From Ensifer adhaerens (GTDB taxonomy: Bacteria; Pseudomonadota; Alphaproteobacteria; Rhizobiales; Rhizobiaceae), in the NCBI RefSeq assembly GCF_001270265.1, contig NZ_LGAP01000001.1, positions 620,001 to 684,000 of the forward strand: a DNA stretch of 64,000 nt. Direction: 5' to 3'. Positions within the stretch are counted from its first letter, which is position 1. Every line of letters begins with the position of its first letter. Below the pieces are notes generated by a model. The model did no database searches and was not told the DNA's origin. It saw only the letters and a program-made list of their open reading frames with translations. The translations under genes and the position numbers were made by a program. Positions 1-10,000 of the stretch are shown here, piece after piece.

Positions 1-2643
1 CGGTTCGAGCGCATGCGCGGCAAAGACGTGCTGTGGCAGCCGGGCATGGACCATGCCGGCATCGCCACGCAGATGGTCGTCGAGCGCAAGCTGATGGAGC
101 AACAGCAGCATCGCCGCCAGATGGGCCGTGAGGCCTTCATCGAGAAGGTTTGGGAGTGGAAGGCTGAATCCGGCGGATTGATCTTCAATCAGCTGAAGCG
201 GCTCGGCGCATCCTGCGACTGGTCGCGCGAGCGCTTCACCATGGACGATGGTCTGTCGGAGGCCGTCCTTGAAGTGTTCGTCTCGCTCTACAAAGAGGGG
301 CTGATCTACAAGGACAAGCGTCTGGTCAACTGGGACCCGAAGTTGCTGACGGCGATTTCCGATCTGGAGGTCGAGCAGCACGAAATCAACGGAAACCTGT
401 GGTACCTGCGCTATCCGCTTGAGCCAGGCGTCACTTATCAGCATCCGGTCGCCTTCGACGAAGGCGGCAAGGCAACGGAATGGGAAGCGCGCAACTATCT
501 GGTCGTTGCTACCACGCGACCGGAGACGATGCTTGGCGACAGCGGCATTGCCGTCAATCCGGAAGACGAGCGTTACAAGCCGCTCATCGGCAAACACGTC
601 ATTCTGCCGATCGTCGGCCGACGCATCCCTGTCGTCGGTGACGACTATGCCGATCCAACGGCGGGAACGGGTGCCGTCAAGATCACGCCGGCGCACGACT
701 TCAACGATTTCGACGTCGGCAAACGTGCCGGTCTCGCAGCCATCAACATCCTGACCACAGAAGGTCGGATCAGCATCAAGGACAATGAGGAGTTCCTCGA
801 GGGCCTCAGCGAACCCGCGGCCCTGCATGGCGCGTGGGACGAGCTTGAGGGCAAGGACCGCTTCGAGGCGCGCAAGATTATCGTTCGGATCTTCGAGGAA
901 GCCGGCCTGCTCGACAAGATCGAACCGCACAAGCACATGGTTCCGCACGGCGACCGTGGCGGCGTGCCGATCGAGCCGCGCCTGACAGAGCAATGGTATG
1001 TCGATGCCAAGACACTGGCGAAGCCGGCGATCGCATCGGTTAGGGAAGGCCGCACCAACTTCGTCCCGAAGAATTGGGAAAAGACCTATTACGAATGGAT
1101 GGAGAACATCCAGCCCTGGTGCGTCTCGCGTCAACTCTGGTGGGGACACCAGATTCCGGCCTGGTATGGCCCGGACGGACAGGTCTTTGTCGAGAAGACC
1201 GAGGAGGAGGCGCTGCACGCCGCGATCCAGCACTATCTGGCGCACGAAGGCCCGATGAAGGCCTATGTCGAGGACTTGCTTGAAAACTTCAAGCCGGGTG
1301 AAATCCTGACCCGTGACGAGGACGTGCTCGACACCTGGTTCTCGTCGGCACTCTGGCCGTTCTCGACGCTCGGCTGGCCGAACGAGACACCGGAACTCGA
1401 AAAGTACTATCAGACCGATGTCCTGGTCACCGGTTTCGACATCATCTTCTTCTGGGTTGCCAGGATGATGATGATGGGCCTGCATTTCATGAAGGATGAC
1501 GACGGCACCCCGGTCGAACCGTTCCACACCGTTTATGTCCATGCGCTCGTTCGCGACAAGAACGGGCAGAAGATGTCGAAGTCGAAGGGCAACGTCATCG
1601 ATCCGCTGGAACTGATGGACGAATACGGCGCCGACGCGCTGCGTTTCACGCTGGCGATCATGGCCGCCCAGGGGCGCGACGTGAAGCTCGACACGGCGCG
1701 CATCGCCGGCTACCGCAATTTTGGAACGAAGCTTTGGAACGCGACGCGTTTCGCGCAGATGAACGGCGTCACCAACAGCGACGGCTTCATTCCGGAGGCG
1801 TCGTCGCTGACGATCAATCGCTGGATCCTGACCGAGCTCTCGCGGACCATCCGCGACGTTACCGAAGCGCTCGAAGGTTTTCGCTTCAACGAAGCTGCCG
1901 GCAGCCTCTACCGCTTCGTCTGGAACCAGTTCTGCGACTGGTATCTGGAACTGCTGAAGCCGGTGTTCAGCGGCGAGGACGAGGCGGCCAAGCGCGAGTC
2001 CCAGGCCTGCGTTGCCTATGTTCTCGACGAAATCTACAAGCTGCTGCATCCGTTTATGCCCTTCATGACCGAAGAGCTATGGGATCAGACGGCAGGTGAG
2101 GGACGTGAGCGCCCCGGCCTGCTCTGCCACGCGGAATGGCCGTCCGCTTCTTACGCCGATGACGCTGCCGCCGACGAGATCAACTGGCTGATCGATCTGG
2201 TTTCAGGCATCCGTTCGGTCCGTTCGGAGATGAACGTCCCGCCGGCAGCCACCGCACCGCTCATCGTCGTTGCCGCCAACGCGCTCACGCGCGAACGCCT
2301 CGAGCGGCATGCCTCGGCCATCGGCCGCCTGGCACGCGTCGAGCATATCGACCATGCGGCCGTGGCGCCGCGCGGCAGCGCCCAGATCGTTGTTGGCGAA
2401 GCGACAGCTTGCCTGCCGCTTGGCAACCTGATCGATCTCTCGGCCGAAAAGTCGCGTTTGGAAAAGGCGATCTCCAAGGTCGAAGTCGAGCGGGAGCGTA
2501 TCCTCGGCAAGCTGGCCAACGAGAAGTTCGTCGCCAATGCGAAGCCGGAACTGGTCGACGCCGAACGCGAACGTCTTGTCGAACTGGATCTGCAAAAGGA
2601 CTCACTCGGCGTCGCTTTGGCCCGGGTTGCAGAAGCCGGTTGA
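1..2643 (+). CDS. valS: Valine--tRNA ligase, 5'-truncated by the window edge
   Basis: Class I aminoacyl-tRNA synthetase that charges tRNA-Val with valine in the cytoplasm. The frame is open from the first base, and the opening residues ([20 protein letters not shown]) match the segment just after the HMGHA signature of ValRS, so only about 70-80 N-terminal residues, including that signature, lie outside the window. The second nucleotide-binding signature KMSKSKGN is at about bases 1570-1593. The editing domain, anticodon-binding domain and the C-terminal coiled coil typical of ValRS (last ~70 residues, rich in Glu, Lys and Leu) all follow in order. A hairpin terminator lies 28 bases beyond the stop codon. 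Identification is firm; only the start is missing. Confidence 0.97.
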   Translation, partial: RFERMRGKDVLWQPGMDHAGIATQMVVERKLMEQQQHRRQMGREAFIEKVWEWKAESGGLIFNQLKRLGASCDWSRERFTMDDGLSEAVLEVFVSLYKEGLIYKDKRLVNWDPKLLTAISDLEVEQHEINGNLWYLRYPLEPGVTYQHPVAFDEGGKATEWEARNYLVVATTRPETMLGDSGIAVNPEDERYKPLIGKHVILPIVGRRIPVVGDDYADPTAGTGAVKITPAHDFNDFDVGKRAGLAAINILTTEGRISIKDNEEFLEGLSEPAALHGAWDELEGKDRFEARKIIVRIFEEAGLLDKIEPHKHMVPHGDRGGVPIEPRLTEQWYVDAKTLAKPAIASVREGRTNFVPKNWEKTYYEWMENIQPWCVSRQLWWGHQIPAWYGPDGQVFVEKTEEEALHAAIQHYLAHEGPMKAYVEDLLENFKPGEILTRDEDVLDTWFSSALWPFSTLGWPNETPELEKYYQTDVLVTGFDIIFFWVARMMMMGLHFMKDDDGTPVEPFHTVYVHALVRDKNGQKMSKSKGNVIDPLELMDEYGADALRFTLAIMAAQGRDVKLDTARIAGYRNFGTKLWNATRFAQMNGVTNSDGFIPEASSLTINRWILTELSRTIRDVTEALEGFRFNEAAGSLYRFVWNQFCDWYLELLKPVFSGEDEAAKRESQACVAYVLDEIYKLLHPFMPFMTEELWDQTAGEGRERPGLLCHAEWPSASYADDAAADEINWLIDLVSGIRSVRSEMNVPPAATAPLIVVAANALTRERLERHASAIGRLARVEHIDHAAVAPRGSAQIVVGEATACLPLGNLIDLSAEKSRLEKAISKVEVERERILGKLANEKFVANAKPELVDAERERLVELDLQKDSLGVALARVAEAG

Positions 2644-2670
2644 TCGCACCGAAAGGCCTGATTTTATGTC

Positions 2671-2700
2671 ATCCGCGGCGGAAGCGCCGCGGATTTCGCA
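2671..2700 (+). terminator. Terminator after valS
   Basis: A perfect 10-bp GC-rich stem (ATCCGCGGCG / CGCCGCGGAT) closes a GAAG loop and is followed by a short T-containing tail. It sits 28 bases after the valS stop codon. Confidence 0.7.
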
Positions 2701-3096
2701 TTTTCTGACGAGGTTGCCGCGTTTGTCGCCAAACCGATTCGTCATGCCAAGGCGGTGGCTTTCTGTCGCATCGACTGGGGAGTTCGAGCCTCGCTTTCAA
2801 ACCCGAACCCGCCCTTTTTGGTGCAAAAACCGATGTTGTTGTTGTTGAGTAACACTTTCGGATTATATTGGAACATCATCCTAATATTGGCCTCATAATC
2901 GGCATTTCGCGCAAAATGCGTTCGATTTGCGTGGATTGTGTTCAAATGATGAGAATCTTACGTAAATTTTATGGCGCACATGAGCGCCGCACCCCTAGAA
3001 AGCGGCATTTGCGATTTCACGCGATCGTGAGATTACTTTTCGCACAGGCGACGTGAGGTGGATTGTCGCAGATTGAAATGCAGGGGGAGGAGCTTG
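2701..3096. other. Intergenic region upstream of the FadL-type gene
   Basis: About 400 bases without a credible gene. The second half is clearly more AT-rich than its surroundings, including a run of TTG triplets near 2834-2848, and probably holds the promoter of the following outer-membrane gene. Short open frames here show no ribosome site or coding character. No repeat or structured RNA was recognised. Confidence 0.4.
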
Positions 3097-4353
3097 ATGG
3101 CTCATAAGAATTTGAAGCGGGGCGTCCTGACATTGGCGGCCGGAATTCTGGTCGCATCGTCGGCGCACGCTGGCGGTCTCGAGCGCGGCGGTTACAATAT
3201 CGACCTGCTGTTTGATCCGTCCGACTATGCAGCGGAAGCGACGGCAACCTATGTCAACCCGCAGCGCGAACTGGACAATGTCAGGGATCCTATCGCGGCA
3301 GATGGCAACTTGAATAGTCGCCCGAATTCGGGGATTCTGGATACCGAGGGATACTGGGTGCCTCGCGTTGGGATCAAGGCCGGTCTTGGCGACAGTGTCG
3401 ATTGTATGGCGGACTATTCGCAGCCATGGGGCGCGCACACCAATCCAGGCGCCAACTGGGCAGGTGCGAATGATAACATCGAAACGAAGATCGACAGCGA
3501 CAACTACGCAGCGACCTGCTCCTACAAGTGGGATGTGGGGCAGGGCCAATTTCGCGTCATCGGAGGTGCTTTCTACCAAGAGGTGAGCGGCTTCAAGGAG
3601 CGCCTAGTTCAACAATTGCCGGGCGCGCTGGGTCTTTCCGGGGTCGGTCGACTTGATCTCGCTGGAAACGGATACGGCTGGCGCGCTGGCGTTGGCTATG
3701 AAATACCCGAGTATGCGGTTCGCGCGAGCTTGGTATACAATAGCTCCGTCGACCTCGGTGATGTAACGGGTACTCTTGACCTGCGCCAGCTCCCGCCAGT
3801 TGGCAGCCCGTTAGCGGGTCGAATTACCGACGTTTACGGCACGGCCGACATGCCCGACTCGCTGGAACTTAAGGTCCAGAGTGGCATTGCGCCGGGATGG
3901 GTCGCTTTCGGTTCGATCAAGTGGGTTGATTGGAGTCAGCTTCAGATTTTGCCATTTTGCCCGACGTCAACACGTGGGCTTGCTGCATGTACGCCGAACA
4001 GCCCTGTTGTCGCTACAACACTCGACCTCCTTTATCGTGATGGCTGGACCGTCTCCGGCGGTATCGGCCACAAGTTCAACGATCAGTGGAACGGTGCTGT
4101 CAGTCTGACCTGGGACCGTGGAACAAGCACGGGCTTGGGCACTTTGACCGACACGTGGACGCTCGGGGCCGGCGTGTCCTATGCTGCAAATGAGAACGTC
4201 GAATTTCGCCTCAGTGGTGCGCTTGGCATCTTGACCAGTGGCTCGTCCGGGGTCGTTAGAAAAGACGGAAGAGACTACGGAACACGCGCTCAGTACGATT
4301 TCGGCAATGATCTGGTCAGTGCCATCTCTACATCCATCAAAGTAAAATTCTGA
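3097..4353 (+). CDS. FadL-family outer-membrane transport protein
   Basis: Probable outer-membrane beta-barrel of the OMPP1/FadL/TodX family, which lets hydrophobic molecules such as long-chain fatty acids cross the outer membrane. The 418-residue product begins with a signal peptide (MAHKNLKRGV, hydrophobic core, cleavage after the AHA near residue 25). The mature part shows alternating Gly/aromatic beta-strand character and ends in KVKF, the terminal aromatic residue typical of barrels assembled by BamA. An upstream in-frame GTG (3058) exists, but ATG 3097 has a strong ribosome site (GGGGGAGGAG) at the right distance, so it is preferred. It stands alone between two terminators. The family is assigned from overall character; the substrate is unknown. 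Confidence 0.75.
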   Translation: MAHKNLKRGVLTLAAGILVASSAHAGGLERGGYNIDLLFDPSDYAAEATATYVNPQRELDNVRDPIAADGNLNSRPNSGILDTEGYWVPRVGIKAGLGDSVDCMADYSQPWGAHTNPGANWAGANDNIETKIDSDNYAATCSYKWDVGQGQFRVIGGAFYQEVSGFKERLVQQLPGALGLSGVGRLDLAGNGYGWRAGVGYEIPEYAVRASLVYNSSVDLGDVTGTLDLRQLPPVGSPLAGRITDVYGTADMPDSLELKVQSGIAPGWVAFGSIKWVDWSQLQILPFCPTSTRGLAACTPNSPVVATTLDLLYRDGWTVSGGIGHKFNDQWNGAVSLTWDRGTSTGLGTLTDTWTLGAGVSYAANENVEFRLSGALGILTSGSSGVVRKDGRDYGTRAQYDFGNDLVSAISTSIKVKF

Positions 4354-4377
4354 TCCTCCATCGATCAGGACACTCAA

Positions 4378-4404
4378 GGCCCGGTTCATCACCGGGCCTT
4401 TCTT
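4378..4404 (+). terminator. Rho-independent terminator after the FadL-type gene
   Basis: An 8-bp stem GGCCCGGT / ACCGGGCC with a 5-base loop is followed by TTTCTTTT, 24 bases after the stop codon. This is a textbook intrinsic terminator. Confidence 0.85.
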
Positions 4405-4405
4405 T

Positions 4406-4808
4406 TGAGTTGCGCGACATCTGTTGGTGATTGTTCCGCGCCACGCCAATGTGACGATTCAGCAACACATTTAATGCTAGAGTTTGCTAGGGTCGGGCTC
4501 AAGGTGAGTATGTCCATTTCCCGCCACAAACAGGGAGCAGCGATGTTAGGGACAAACGTGCAACTTGAAGATCGAGCCTGCAAAGTTTGTAACGAAGTGA
4601 AGTCATGTGTCGTCTTGAACACGCTGCCGTACTTCTGCGGAAATCGTTAGGTAAGGCTACGCATAATGGAGTTTCATCCTGGACTGGGTGCGTCGATGTT
4701 GTCGGCGGTTTCGGTGAACAATTGAATGGCAAAGGGCTATTCAGGCGTTTGTGTTTGCAGCGGTGATGAGTTCGGCGTGGCCGGCTGGAACGGAAGAATT
4801 AGACTGTG
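4406..4808. other. Intergenic region upstream of exoR
   Basis: About 400 bases between a strong terminator and exoR. An 81-codon frame (4405-4650, +) contains a Cys-x-x-Cys, but it starts inside the terminator tail, has no ribosome site and resembles no family I know, so it is not called. The region presumably carries the exoR promoter and leader; I cannot place the -35/-10 boxes with confidence. Confidence 0.35.
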
Positions 4809-5615
4809 ATGCTTGCGGGTGAACTGAAGTCTTTGAAGGTTGCGATGCTCGGCGTGTCGCTGATGGTCGGCGGTGCGACGGCCGGTCCGGCACGTGCCTT
4901 TGATCCAGGCGCCGGTGTCAGCAAGGAATCCGGTCCGTTTGCCTTGTTCAAGTTCGGCTTTTCCGCCTACAAGAGCGGCCGCAAGGACGAAGCGGTCGAA
5001 GCATACCGCTATGCCGCCGAGAAGGGGCATACCGGCTCCCGTTGGGCTCTTGCCAACATGTATGCCTACGGCGACGGTGTCGCCGAAAATGACCTCGAAG
5101 CCTTCAAGATCTACAGCGAGATTGCCCAGCAGGGTGTCGAACCCGGTTCCGAGGATACGGGCTACTTCGTCAACGCGCTGATCTCGCTTGCCGGTTATTA
5201 CCGTCGCGGCATTCCCGACAGCCCGATCAAGTCCGACATGTCTCAGGCCCGCCAGCTCTACTTCCAGGCAGCATCGACCTTCGGCGTATCTGAAGCGCAG
5301 TTCCAGTTGGCGCGCATGTTGCTTTCCGGCGAAGGCGGCAACGTCAATGTTCAGCAGGCCAAGAAATGGCTGAACCGCGCACGCAAGAATGGTCATGCCG
5401 GCGCCATGGGTGTCTTCGGCAACGTCATTTTCCAGGAGGGCCAGACCATCCGTGGCCTTGCCTATATGACCGCCGCCCTCGATCAATGTTTGCCGAAGGA
5501 TCGGCCATGGCTGCAGTCGATGCAGGAACAGGCATTTTCTCTGGCGACCGAAGACGATCGCCGCAAGGCGATCACGCTGTCGCAGAATATGCACACACAG
5601 GGCGACGAAGACTAA
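4809..5615 (+). CDS. exoR: ExoR, periplasmic negative regulator of exopolysaccharide synthesis
   Basis: Product of 268 residues, the length of Sinorhizobium meliloti ExoR, which it resembles from its first residues (MLAGE-KSLKVAMLGVSLMVG). In that species ExoR is a periplasmic Sel1/TPR-like protein that binds the sensor kinase ExoS and keeps the ExoS-ChvI system off; its proteolysis releases ExoS, raising succinoglycan and lowering flagellar genes. Visible here: a signal peptide ending in ARA (residue 30), several Sel1-like helical repeats (for example AYRYAAEKGHTGSRWALANM), and Ala80-Leu81, the reported cleavage point of the S. meliloti protein. ATG 4809 follows an in-frame GTG at 4806 and gives the family length. 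It converges on xthA. Confidence 0.95.
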   Translation: MLAGELKSLKVAMLGVSLMVGGATAGPARAFDPGAGVSKESGPFALFKFGFSAYKSGRKDEAVEAYRYAAEKGHTGSRWALANMYAYGDGVAENDLEAFKIYSEIAQQGVEPGSEDTGYFVNALISLAGYYRRGIPDSPIKSDMSQARQLYFQAASTFGVSEAQFQLARMLLSGEGGNVNVQQAKKWLNRARKNGHAGAMGVFGNVIFQEGQTIRGLAYMTAALDQCLPKDRPWLQSMQEQAFSLATEDDRRKAITLSQNMHTQGDED

Positions 5616-5643
5616 GCGTCGCCCCCAGCGGTCGCCCTTCGCT

Positions 5644-6438
5644 TCAAAGCGGACGTTCGAACGCGAAGTAGCCCGCGACCGGCACGTGGTCGGAAGGTTT
5701 CTCCCAAGCCCGCACATGTTTTTCGATCGACGTTGAAACCAGTCTGTCTGCCGCTTCCGGCGACAGCATCAGGTGATCGATCCGTATCCCGAAATTCTTC
5801 GGCCAGCAGCCTGCCTGATAGTCCCAGAATGAGTAGAGCGGCACGTCATCGGTCGTCGAGCGAACGGCATCGGTGAGGCCGAGGTTGCGCAGATGGCGGA
5901 AAGCCTTCCGCGTCTCGGGCAGGAACAGCGCATCGTTCTGCCAGACCTTGATGTCCCAGCAGTCGTGCTCTTCGGGGATGACATTGTAGTCGCCGGCAAG
6001 AATGAGCGGTTCTTCAAGTTCCAGCCGCCGTTGCGCATAGGCGGAAAGGCGCTCCATCCAGCGCAGTTTGTAGGGGTACTTCTCGCTGTCGACTGGGTTG
6101 CCGTTGGGCAGGTAAAGCGAGCAGACGCGGATCACGCCGCCGGAGACGGAAAACACGCCTTCGATAAAGCGGGCCTGCTCATCCACATCGTCGCCCGGCA
6201 GCCCACGATTGACTTCGTCCGGTTTCAACTTGGAAAGCAGCGCAACGCCGTTGAAGCCCTTCTGGCCGTGCGTTTCGACGTGATAGCCGAGCGCTTCGAT
6301 TTCCAGGCGCGGGAAGTTTTCGTCGACAGACTTGATCTCCTGCAGGCAGACGATGTCCGGGTTCGATTCTTTCAGCCACGCCAGCAGGCTGTCGATTCGC
6401 GCCTTGACGCCATTGATGTTCCAGGTGGCAATCTTCAT
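5644..6438 (-). CDS. xthA: Exodeoxyribonuclease III
   Basis: Mg-dependent AP endonuclease / 3'-5' exonuclease of the EEP superfamily acting in base-excision repair. The 264-residue product has the family landmarks in order: MKIATWNINGVKAR at the N-terminus, LQEIK with the metal-binding Glu, GFNGVALLSK, LAGDYNVIPEE, the FWDYQAGCWPKNFGIRIDH block and the final catalytic pair KPSDHVPV. The start codon is unambiguous since the family begins MKIATWN. It converges with exoR, leaving 28 bases between the stops. Rhizobial genomes often carry more than one xth paralogue, so numbering within the genome is unknown. Confidence 0.95.
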   Translation of the reverse strand: MKIATWNINGVKARIDSLLAWLKESNPDIVCLQEIKSVDENFPRLEIEALGYHVETHGQKGFNGVALLSKLKPDEVNRGLPGDDVDEQARFIEGVFSVSGGVIRVCSLYLPNGNPVDSEKYPYKLRWMERLSAYAQRRLELEEPLILAGDYNVIPEEHDCWDIKVWQNDALFLPETRKAFRHLRNLGLTDAVRSTTDDVPLYSFWDYQAGCWPKNFGIRIDHLMLSPEAADRLVSTSIEKHVRAWEKPSDHVPVAGYFAFERPL

Positions 6439-6643
6439 GGCTCGAAACGCCCTTCCATGTCAGTGAATCCTCTCGGACTGCTTCTTGTAACGGCTCCGGA
6501 TTCTTTTGACAAATCCGATACCTGCGGTCTTTCCGCCGGGAAAGGCGTCATACATCAATAACGCGCGGCGCTTTTCATCCACTTGCCGTATGCGGGCATG
6601 TCCATCAATTGATTCCCACCCACTGAAGGCTATAGTCCCGCAC

Positions 6644-8107
6644 ATGATCGACCTCATCCAGAACTATTGGCCGCATTTTCTCGTCTTCCTGTCTTTCGTT
6701 TTGGGCGTGCCCGCAGTCATCCATGCTGCCATGACCAAGGACGATGTTCGGGCAGCGGCCGGCTGGGTCGGGGTCGTGCTGCTGTCACCGATTGTTGGAG
6801 CGCTCGTCTATGGCGTTGCCGGCATCAACCGCATCCGTCGCTCCTCAATCGGCATGCAGCGTTCGCTGTTGCTCGGAAGCGGGCCGGATCAGTTCGGGCG
6901 TTTCGATGTGTCCGATGCCGAGATTGGCACACGCTTCGGCCAACGTTTCGCGGCTATGAAGATCCTCGGTGACCGCGTGTCACGACATGCAATGTCCACA
7001 GGCAACCGTATAACCATGCTCGAGGGCGGGGATGCGGCCTATGCCGCCATGCTGCACGAGATTGCCAATGCGCGCCGCAGCATCCTGCTTGAAAGTTATA
7101 TCTTCGATCGAGACGCACTCGGCTTGCGCTTCGCGGACGCATTGATTGCGGCGCGTGGGCGAGGGGTCGAGGTACGGGTGCTGATCGATGCCGTGGGCGC
7201 ACGTTACTCCGTGCCGAGCATCGTCGGCTATCTCAAGGCCGCCAGCGTGCCCACGGCTGTGTTCAACGGCAACATCATCATGGGCCTGAGATTGCCCTAT
7301 GCCAATCTGCGTACGCACAGGAAGATCCTGGTCGTCGATGGCACAACCGCCTTTGCCGGCGGCATGAACATCCGCGCCGGCTTCACCACCGAAATCGCCG
7401 GCCCCGAAGCAGCCTACGACACTCATTTTCGCATCACCGGCCCCGTCGTTGCCGATGTCTTCCAGGTTTCGGCCGAGGATTGGCAGTTTTCAACCGGCGA
7501 ACTTCTGGCAAGTGACACCTGGACGATCGAGCCGACTTCGCCGCCGGCAAAGGCGCCGGGCATTTTGATGCGTGCGGTGCCATCGGGGCCCGATAAAACG
7601 AATGAGACCAATCACAAGATTCTGATGGGTGCGTTCTCCGTGGCACGGAAGAACATCCGGCTGATGTCGCCCTACTTCCTTCCCGACCGGGAGTTGATCA
7701 GCGCGCTCGTGACGGCCGCCCGCCGCGGCGTCGAGGTGGATATCGTCGTGCCTGCGGTCAACAATCTGCTGCTGGTCGACCGTGCCATGACGGCGCAGTT
7801 TGATCAGGTGCTCAAGGGGCACTGTCGCGTGTGGCGTGCAAAGGGTGCCTTCAATCACTCGAAGCTGCTCGCCGTTGACGAGCGCTGGGCCTATGTCGGC
7901 TCGACGAACCTCGATCCGCGGTCGCTGCGTCTCAACTTCGAGTTCGATCTCGAAGTGCTCGATGACGTCTTTGCGCGCAACGTCAGCGGCCGCATCGCTG
8001 CGATCATGGAGACGGCTGATGAGGTGACCCTGAAGGATTTGAATGCCCAGCCTTTGGCTGCGCGCCTGGCGAACCGCCTGTTCTGGCTGGGATCACCATA
8101 TCTGTAG
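6644..8107 (+). CDS. cls: Cardiolipin synthase (phospholipase D family)
   Basis: Membrane enzyme that condenses two phosphatidylglycerol molecules into cardiolipin. The 487-residue product has two N-terminal membrane segments (about residues 5-25 and 38-58) followed by a basic stretch, then two PLD domains with HxKxxxxD motifs: HRKILVVD starting at residue 225 and HSKLLAVD at residue 405, each followed by a Gly-rich segment (AFAGG, AYVGSTN). This is the architecture of bacterial Cls. The open frame extends upstream to 6506, but ATG 6644 opens directly onto the first membrane segment and gives the usual family length. Whether it corresponds to ClsA or another paralogue cannot be decided from this window. 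Confidence 0.92.
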   Translation: MIDLIQNYWPHFLVFLSFVLGVPAVIHAAMTKDDVRAAAGWVGVVLLSPIVGALVYGVAGINRIRRSSIGMQRSLLLGSGPDQFGRFDVSDAEIGTRFGQRFAAMKILGDRVSRHAMSTGNRITMLEGGDAAYAAMLHEIANARRSILLESYIFDRDALGLRFADALIAARGRGVEVRVLIDAVGARYSVPSIVGYLKAASVPTAVFNGNIIMGLRLPYANLRTHRKILVVDGTTAFAGGMNIRAGFTTEIAGPEAAYDTHFRITGPVVADVFQVSAEDWQFSTGELLASDTWTIEPTSPPAKAPGILMRAVPSGPDKTNETNHKILMGAFSVARKNIRLMSPYFLPDRELISALVTAARRGVEVDIVVPAVNNLLLVDRAMTAQFDQVLKGHCRVWRAKGAFNHSKLLAVDERWAYVGSTNLDPRSLRLNFEFDLEVLDDVFARNVSGRIAAIMETADEVTLKDLNAQPLAARLANRLFWLGSPYL

Positions 8108-8140
8108 CAATGAGCGGCGCATGGAAATGCGCGCGCGCAG

Positions 8141-8473
8141 TCAGATGGAAAAACTCGTTCCGCATCCGCAGCTTGCGACAGCATTCGGATTCTTTATCTG
8201 AAATGACTGGCCGAGCAGGTTGTCGATGAAGTCGATCTCCGAGCCACCCATATAGACGAGCGACAGGCTGTCGATCAGGACTTTGGCGTTGTCCTTTTCG
8301 AGCACGAAGTCGTCGTCGTTCGCGTCGTCGACCAGATCGAACTTATAGGAGAAGCCCGAACAACCGCCGCCTTCTACGGAAACCCGCATGGCATTCTTAT
8401 GCCCGTCCGAGCGCAGAATGGTGGCGATCCGCTTTGCCGCCGCGTCGGAAAGTGTCACTGTTTCCTGTGTCAT
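8141..8473 (-). CDS. erpA: Iron-sulfur cluster insertion protein ErpA (A-type carrier)
   Basis: Small A-type Fe-S carrier (HesB/IscA/SufA fold) that hands clusters to apo-proteins. The 110-residue product contains the three conserved cysteines: GGCSGF at about residues 37-42 and the C-terminal CGCGTSF. Family landmarks LSDAAAKRI and SxxxIDFID are present. It lies convergent to the cardiolipin synthase gene and divergent from the dGTPase gene rather than in a suf operon, which fits a stand-alone ErpA better than SufA; the exact subfamily is inferred. Confidence 0.9.
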   Translation of the reverse strand: MTQETVTLSDAAAKRIATILRSDGHKNAMRVSVEGGGCSGFSYKFDLVDDANDDDFVLEKDNAKVLIDSLSLVYMGGSEIDFIDNLLGQSFQIKNPNAVASCGCGTSFSI

Positions 8474-8687
8474 ATTTGCCTCCTGCCGGGGTCAAGAACC
8501 GGAGAGATTCGTCTTCATTGCGCGATTTACAATCGGTCGGTGCTGGCATGTCTTTCAATGTCGAGCGCCAAACCATTGCTTTGGCTTAAGGAATCGGTCG
8601 ATGTTTGGTCGCCGCTTTCCCGTAGCTTTCACTATAGGTATGAAGGCTTGAATGTCCCGTCAATGGGACGACACAGGCAGGTGTGAA

Positions 8688-9905
8688 ATGACATTCGACA
8701 AAAATGCGCTCGGCTTCGGTTACGGCGAACATGCGCCATTCGCGTCGAATCCGTGGGCGACGCGCGGCAGGCTATATCCGGAAGCGACAAGCCCGACACG
8801 ATCCGACTTTCAGCGTGACCGCGACCGCATCGTCCACACGACCGCTTTCCGCCGGCTGAAACACAAGACGCAGGTCTTCATCGCTGCCGACGGCGACCAC
8901 TATCGCACCCGCCTGACCCACACGATCGAAGTGGCGCAGATTGCGCGGGCATTGGCGCGGGCGCTGAAGCTTGACGAGGATCTCGCTGAAGGCGTCGCGC
9001 TCGTCCATGATTTCGGTCACACGCCATTTGGCCATACGGGCGAGGACGCTCTGCATGACATGCTCAAGCCCTATGGCGGCTTCGATCACAACGCGCAGTC
9101 GCTGCGGATCGTCACCAAGCTCGAGCGACGCTACGCCGAATTCGACGGGCTGAACCTCACTTGGGAAAGCCTGGAGGGGTTGGTCAAGCACAACGGGCCG
9201 CTCCTGACAGTTGACGGGCAGGGCACGCACGGTCCGGTGCCGCAGCCGATCCTGGATTATTGCGCCATTCATGACCTCGAGCTTGCGAGTTTCGCGAGCC
9301 TGGAGGCGCAGGTGGCGGCGATCGCCGATGACATCGCCTATAATACCCATGATATCGATGACGGCCTGAGGTCCGGCTACCTGACGTTCGAGATGCTCGA
9401 AGACGTACCGTTCCTCGCCCGTCTGATGCGAGAGGTCAGCGATCGTTACCCCGGTCTGGAGGCGAGCCGCTTCACCCATGAAATCATGCGGCGTCAGATT
9501 ACGGCGATGGTCGAGGACGTGATTTCGGTCGCACAAACGCGCCTCAAGAAGGCTCGGCCCAAAAGTGCCATGGATGTCAGGCAGGCGGGGAAGGTCATGG
9601 CGACATTCTCGCAAGAGATGGGCGAGACCGACAAGCAGATCAAAAGACTGCTGATGACGCGGATCTATCGTCATCCCGAGGTGATGCGCGTGCGTGAAGG
9701 CGCTGCATCGATCGTCTGCGATCTCTATCGCGCCTTCATGGCCGACCCCTTGCTGATGCGCGAACACTACTGGATCGACCAGATCCCCGGTATGGCCGAG
9801 CCGGCGCGGGCGCGCCATGTCGGGGACTACCTGGCCGGGATGACGGATACCTTCGCCATCAGTGTCCACCGCCGTTTGTTTGACCATACGCCCGATTTGC
9901 GGTAG
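8688..9905 (+). CDS. dgt: Deoxyguanosinetriphosphate triphosphohydrolase-like protein
   Basis: HD-domain hydrolase of the dGTPase type 2 family, predicted to split dNTPs into deoxynucleoside and triphosphate. The 405-residue product has [20 protein letters not shown] near the N-terminus, the metal ligands in [10 protein letters not shown] and the HD pair at residues 107-108 in [12 protein letters not shown], and a later [13 protein letters not shown] block. ATG 8688 ([13 protein letters not shown]) is preferred over an upstream in-frame start at 8652 because it has an AGGCAGGTG-type ribosome site and gives the length usual in rhizobia. A terminator separates it from argS. The substrate range of this subfamily is not known from sequence. 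Confidence 0.9.
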   Translation: MTFDKNALGFGYGEHAPFASNPWATRGRLYPEATSPTRSDFQRDRDRIVHTTAFRRLKHKTQVFIAADGDHYRTRLTHTIEVAQIARALARALKLDEDLAEGVALVHDFGHTPFGHTGEDALHDMLKPYGGFDHNAQSLRIVTKLERRYAEFDGLNLTWESLEGLVKHNGPLLTVDGQGTHGPVPQPILDYCAIHDLELASFASLEAQVAAIADDIAYNTHDIDDGLRSGYLTFEMLEDVPFLARLMREVSDRYPGLEASRFTHEIMRRQITAMVEDVISVAQTRLKKARPKSAMDVRQAGKVMATFSQEMGETDKQIKRLLMTRIYRHPEVMRVREGAASIVCDLYRAFMADPLLMREHYWIDQIPGMAEPARARHVGDYLAGMTDTFAISVHRRLFDHTPDLR

Positions 9906-9918
9906 GGACGCCCCGCCC

Positions 9919-9954
9919 GGAGGCTTTTGGTTCACGCGAACCGAGCCTCCTTTT
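9919..9954 (+). terminator. Terminator between dgt and argS
   Basis: Long near-perfect stem (GGAGGCT...GGTTC / GAACC...AGCCTCC) around an ACGC loop, followed by TTTT, starting 14 bases after the dgt stop codon. Confidence 0.85.
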
Positions 9955-10000
9955 GAGTTTTGCACCGACCATATTCTGTCGGGAAAAGCGGACGGATCAG

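Noticed and set aside
4405-4650. 81-codon frame upstream of exoR with CxxC
   Set aside because: Begins in the terminator tail, has no ribosome site and lacks recognisable similarity.
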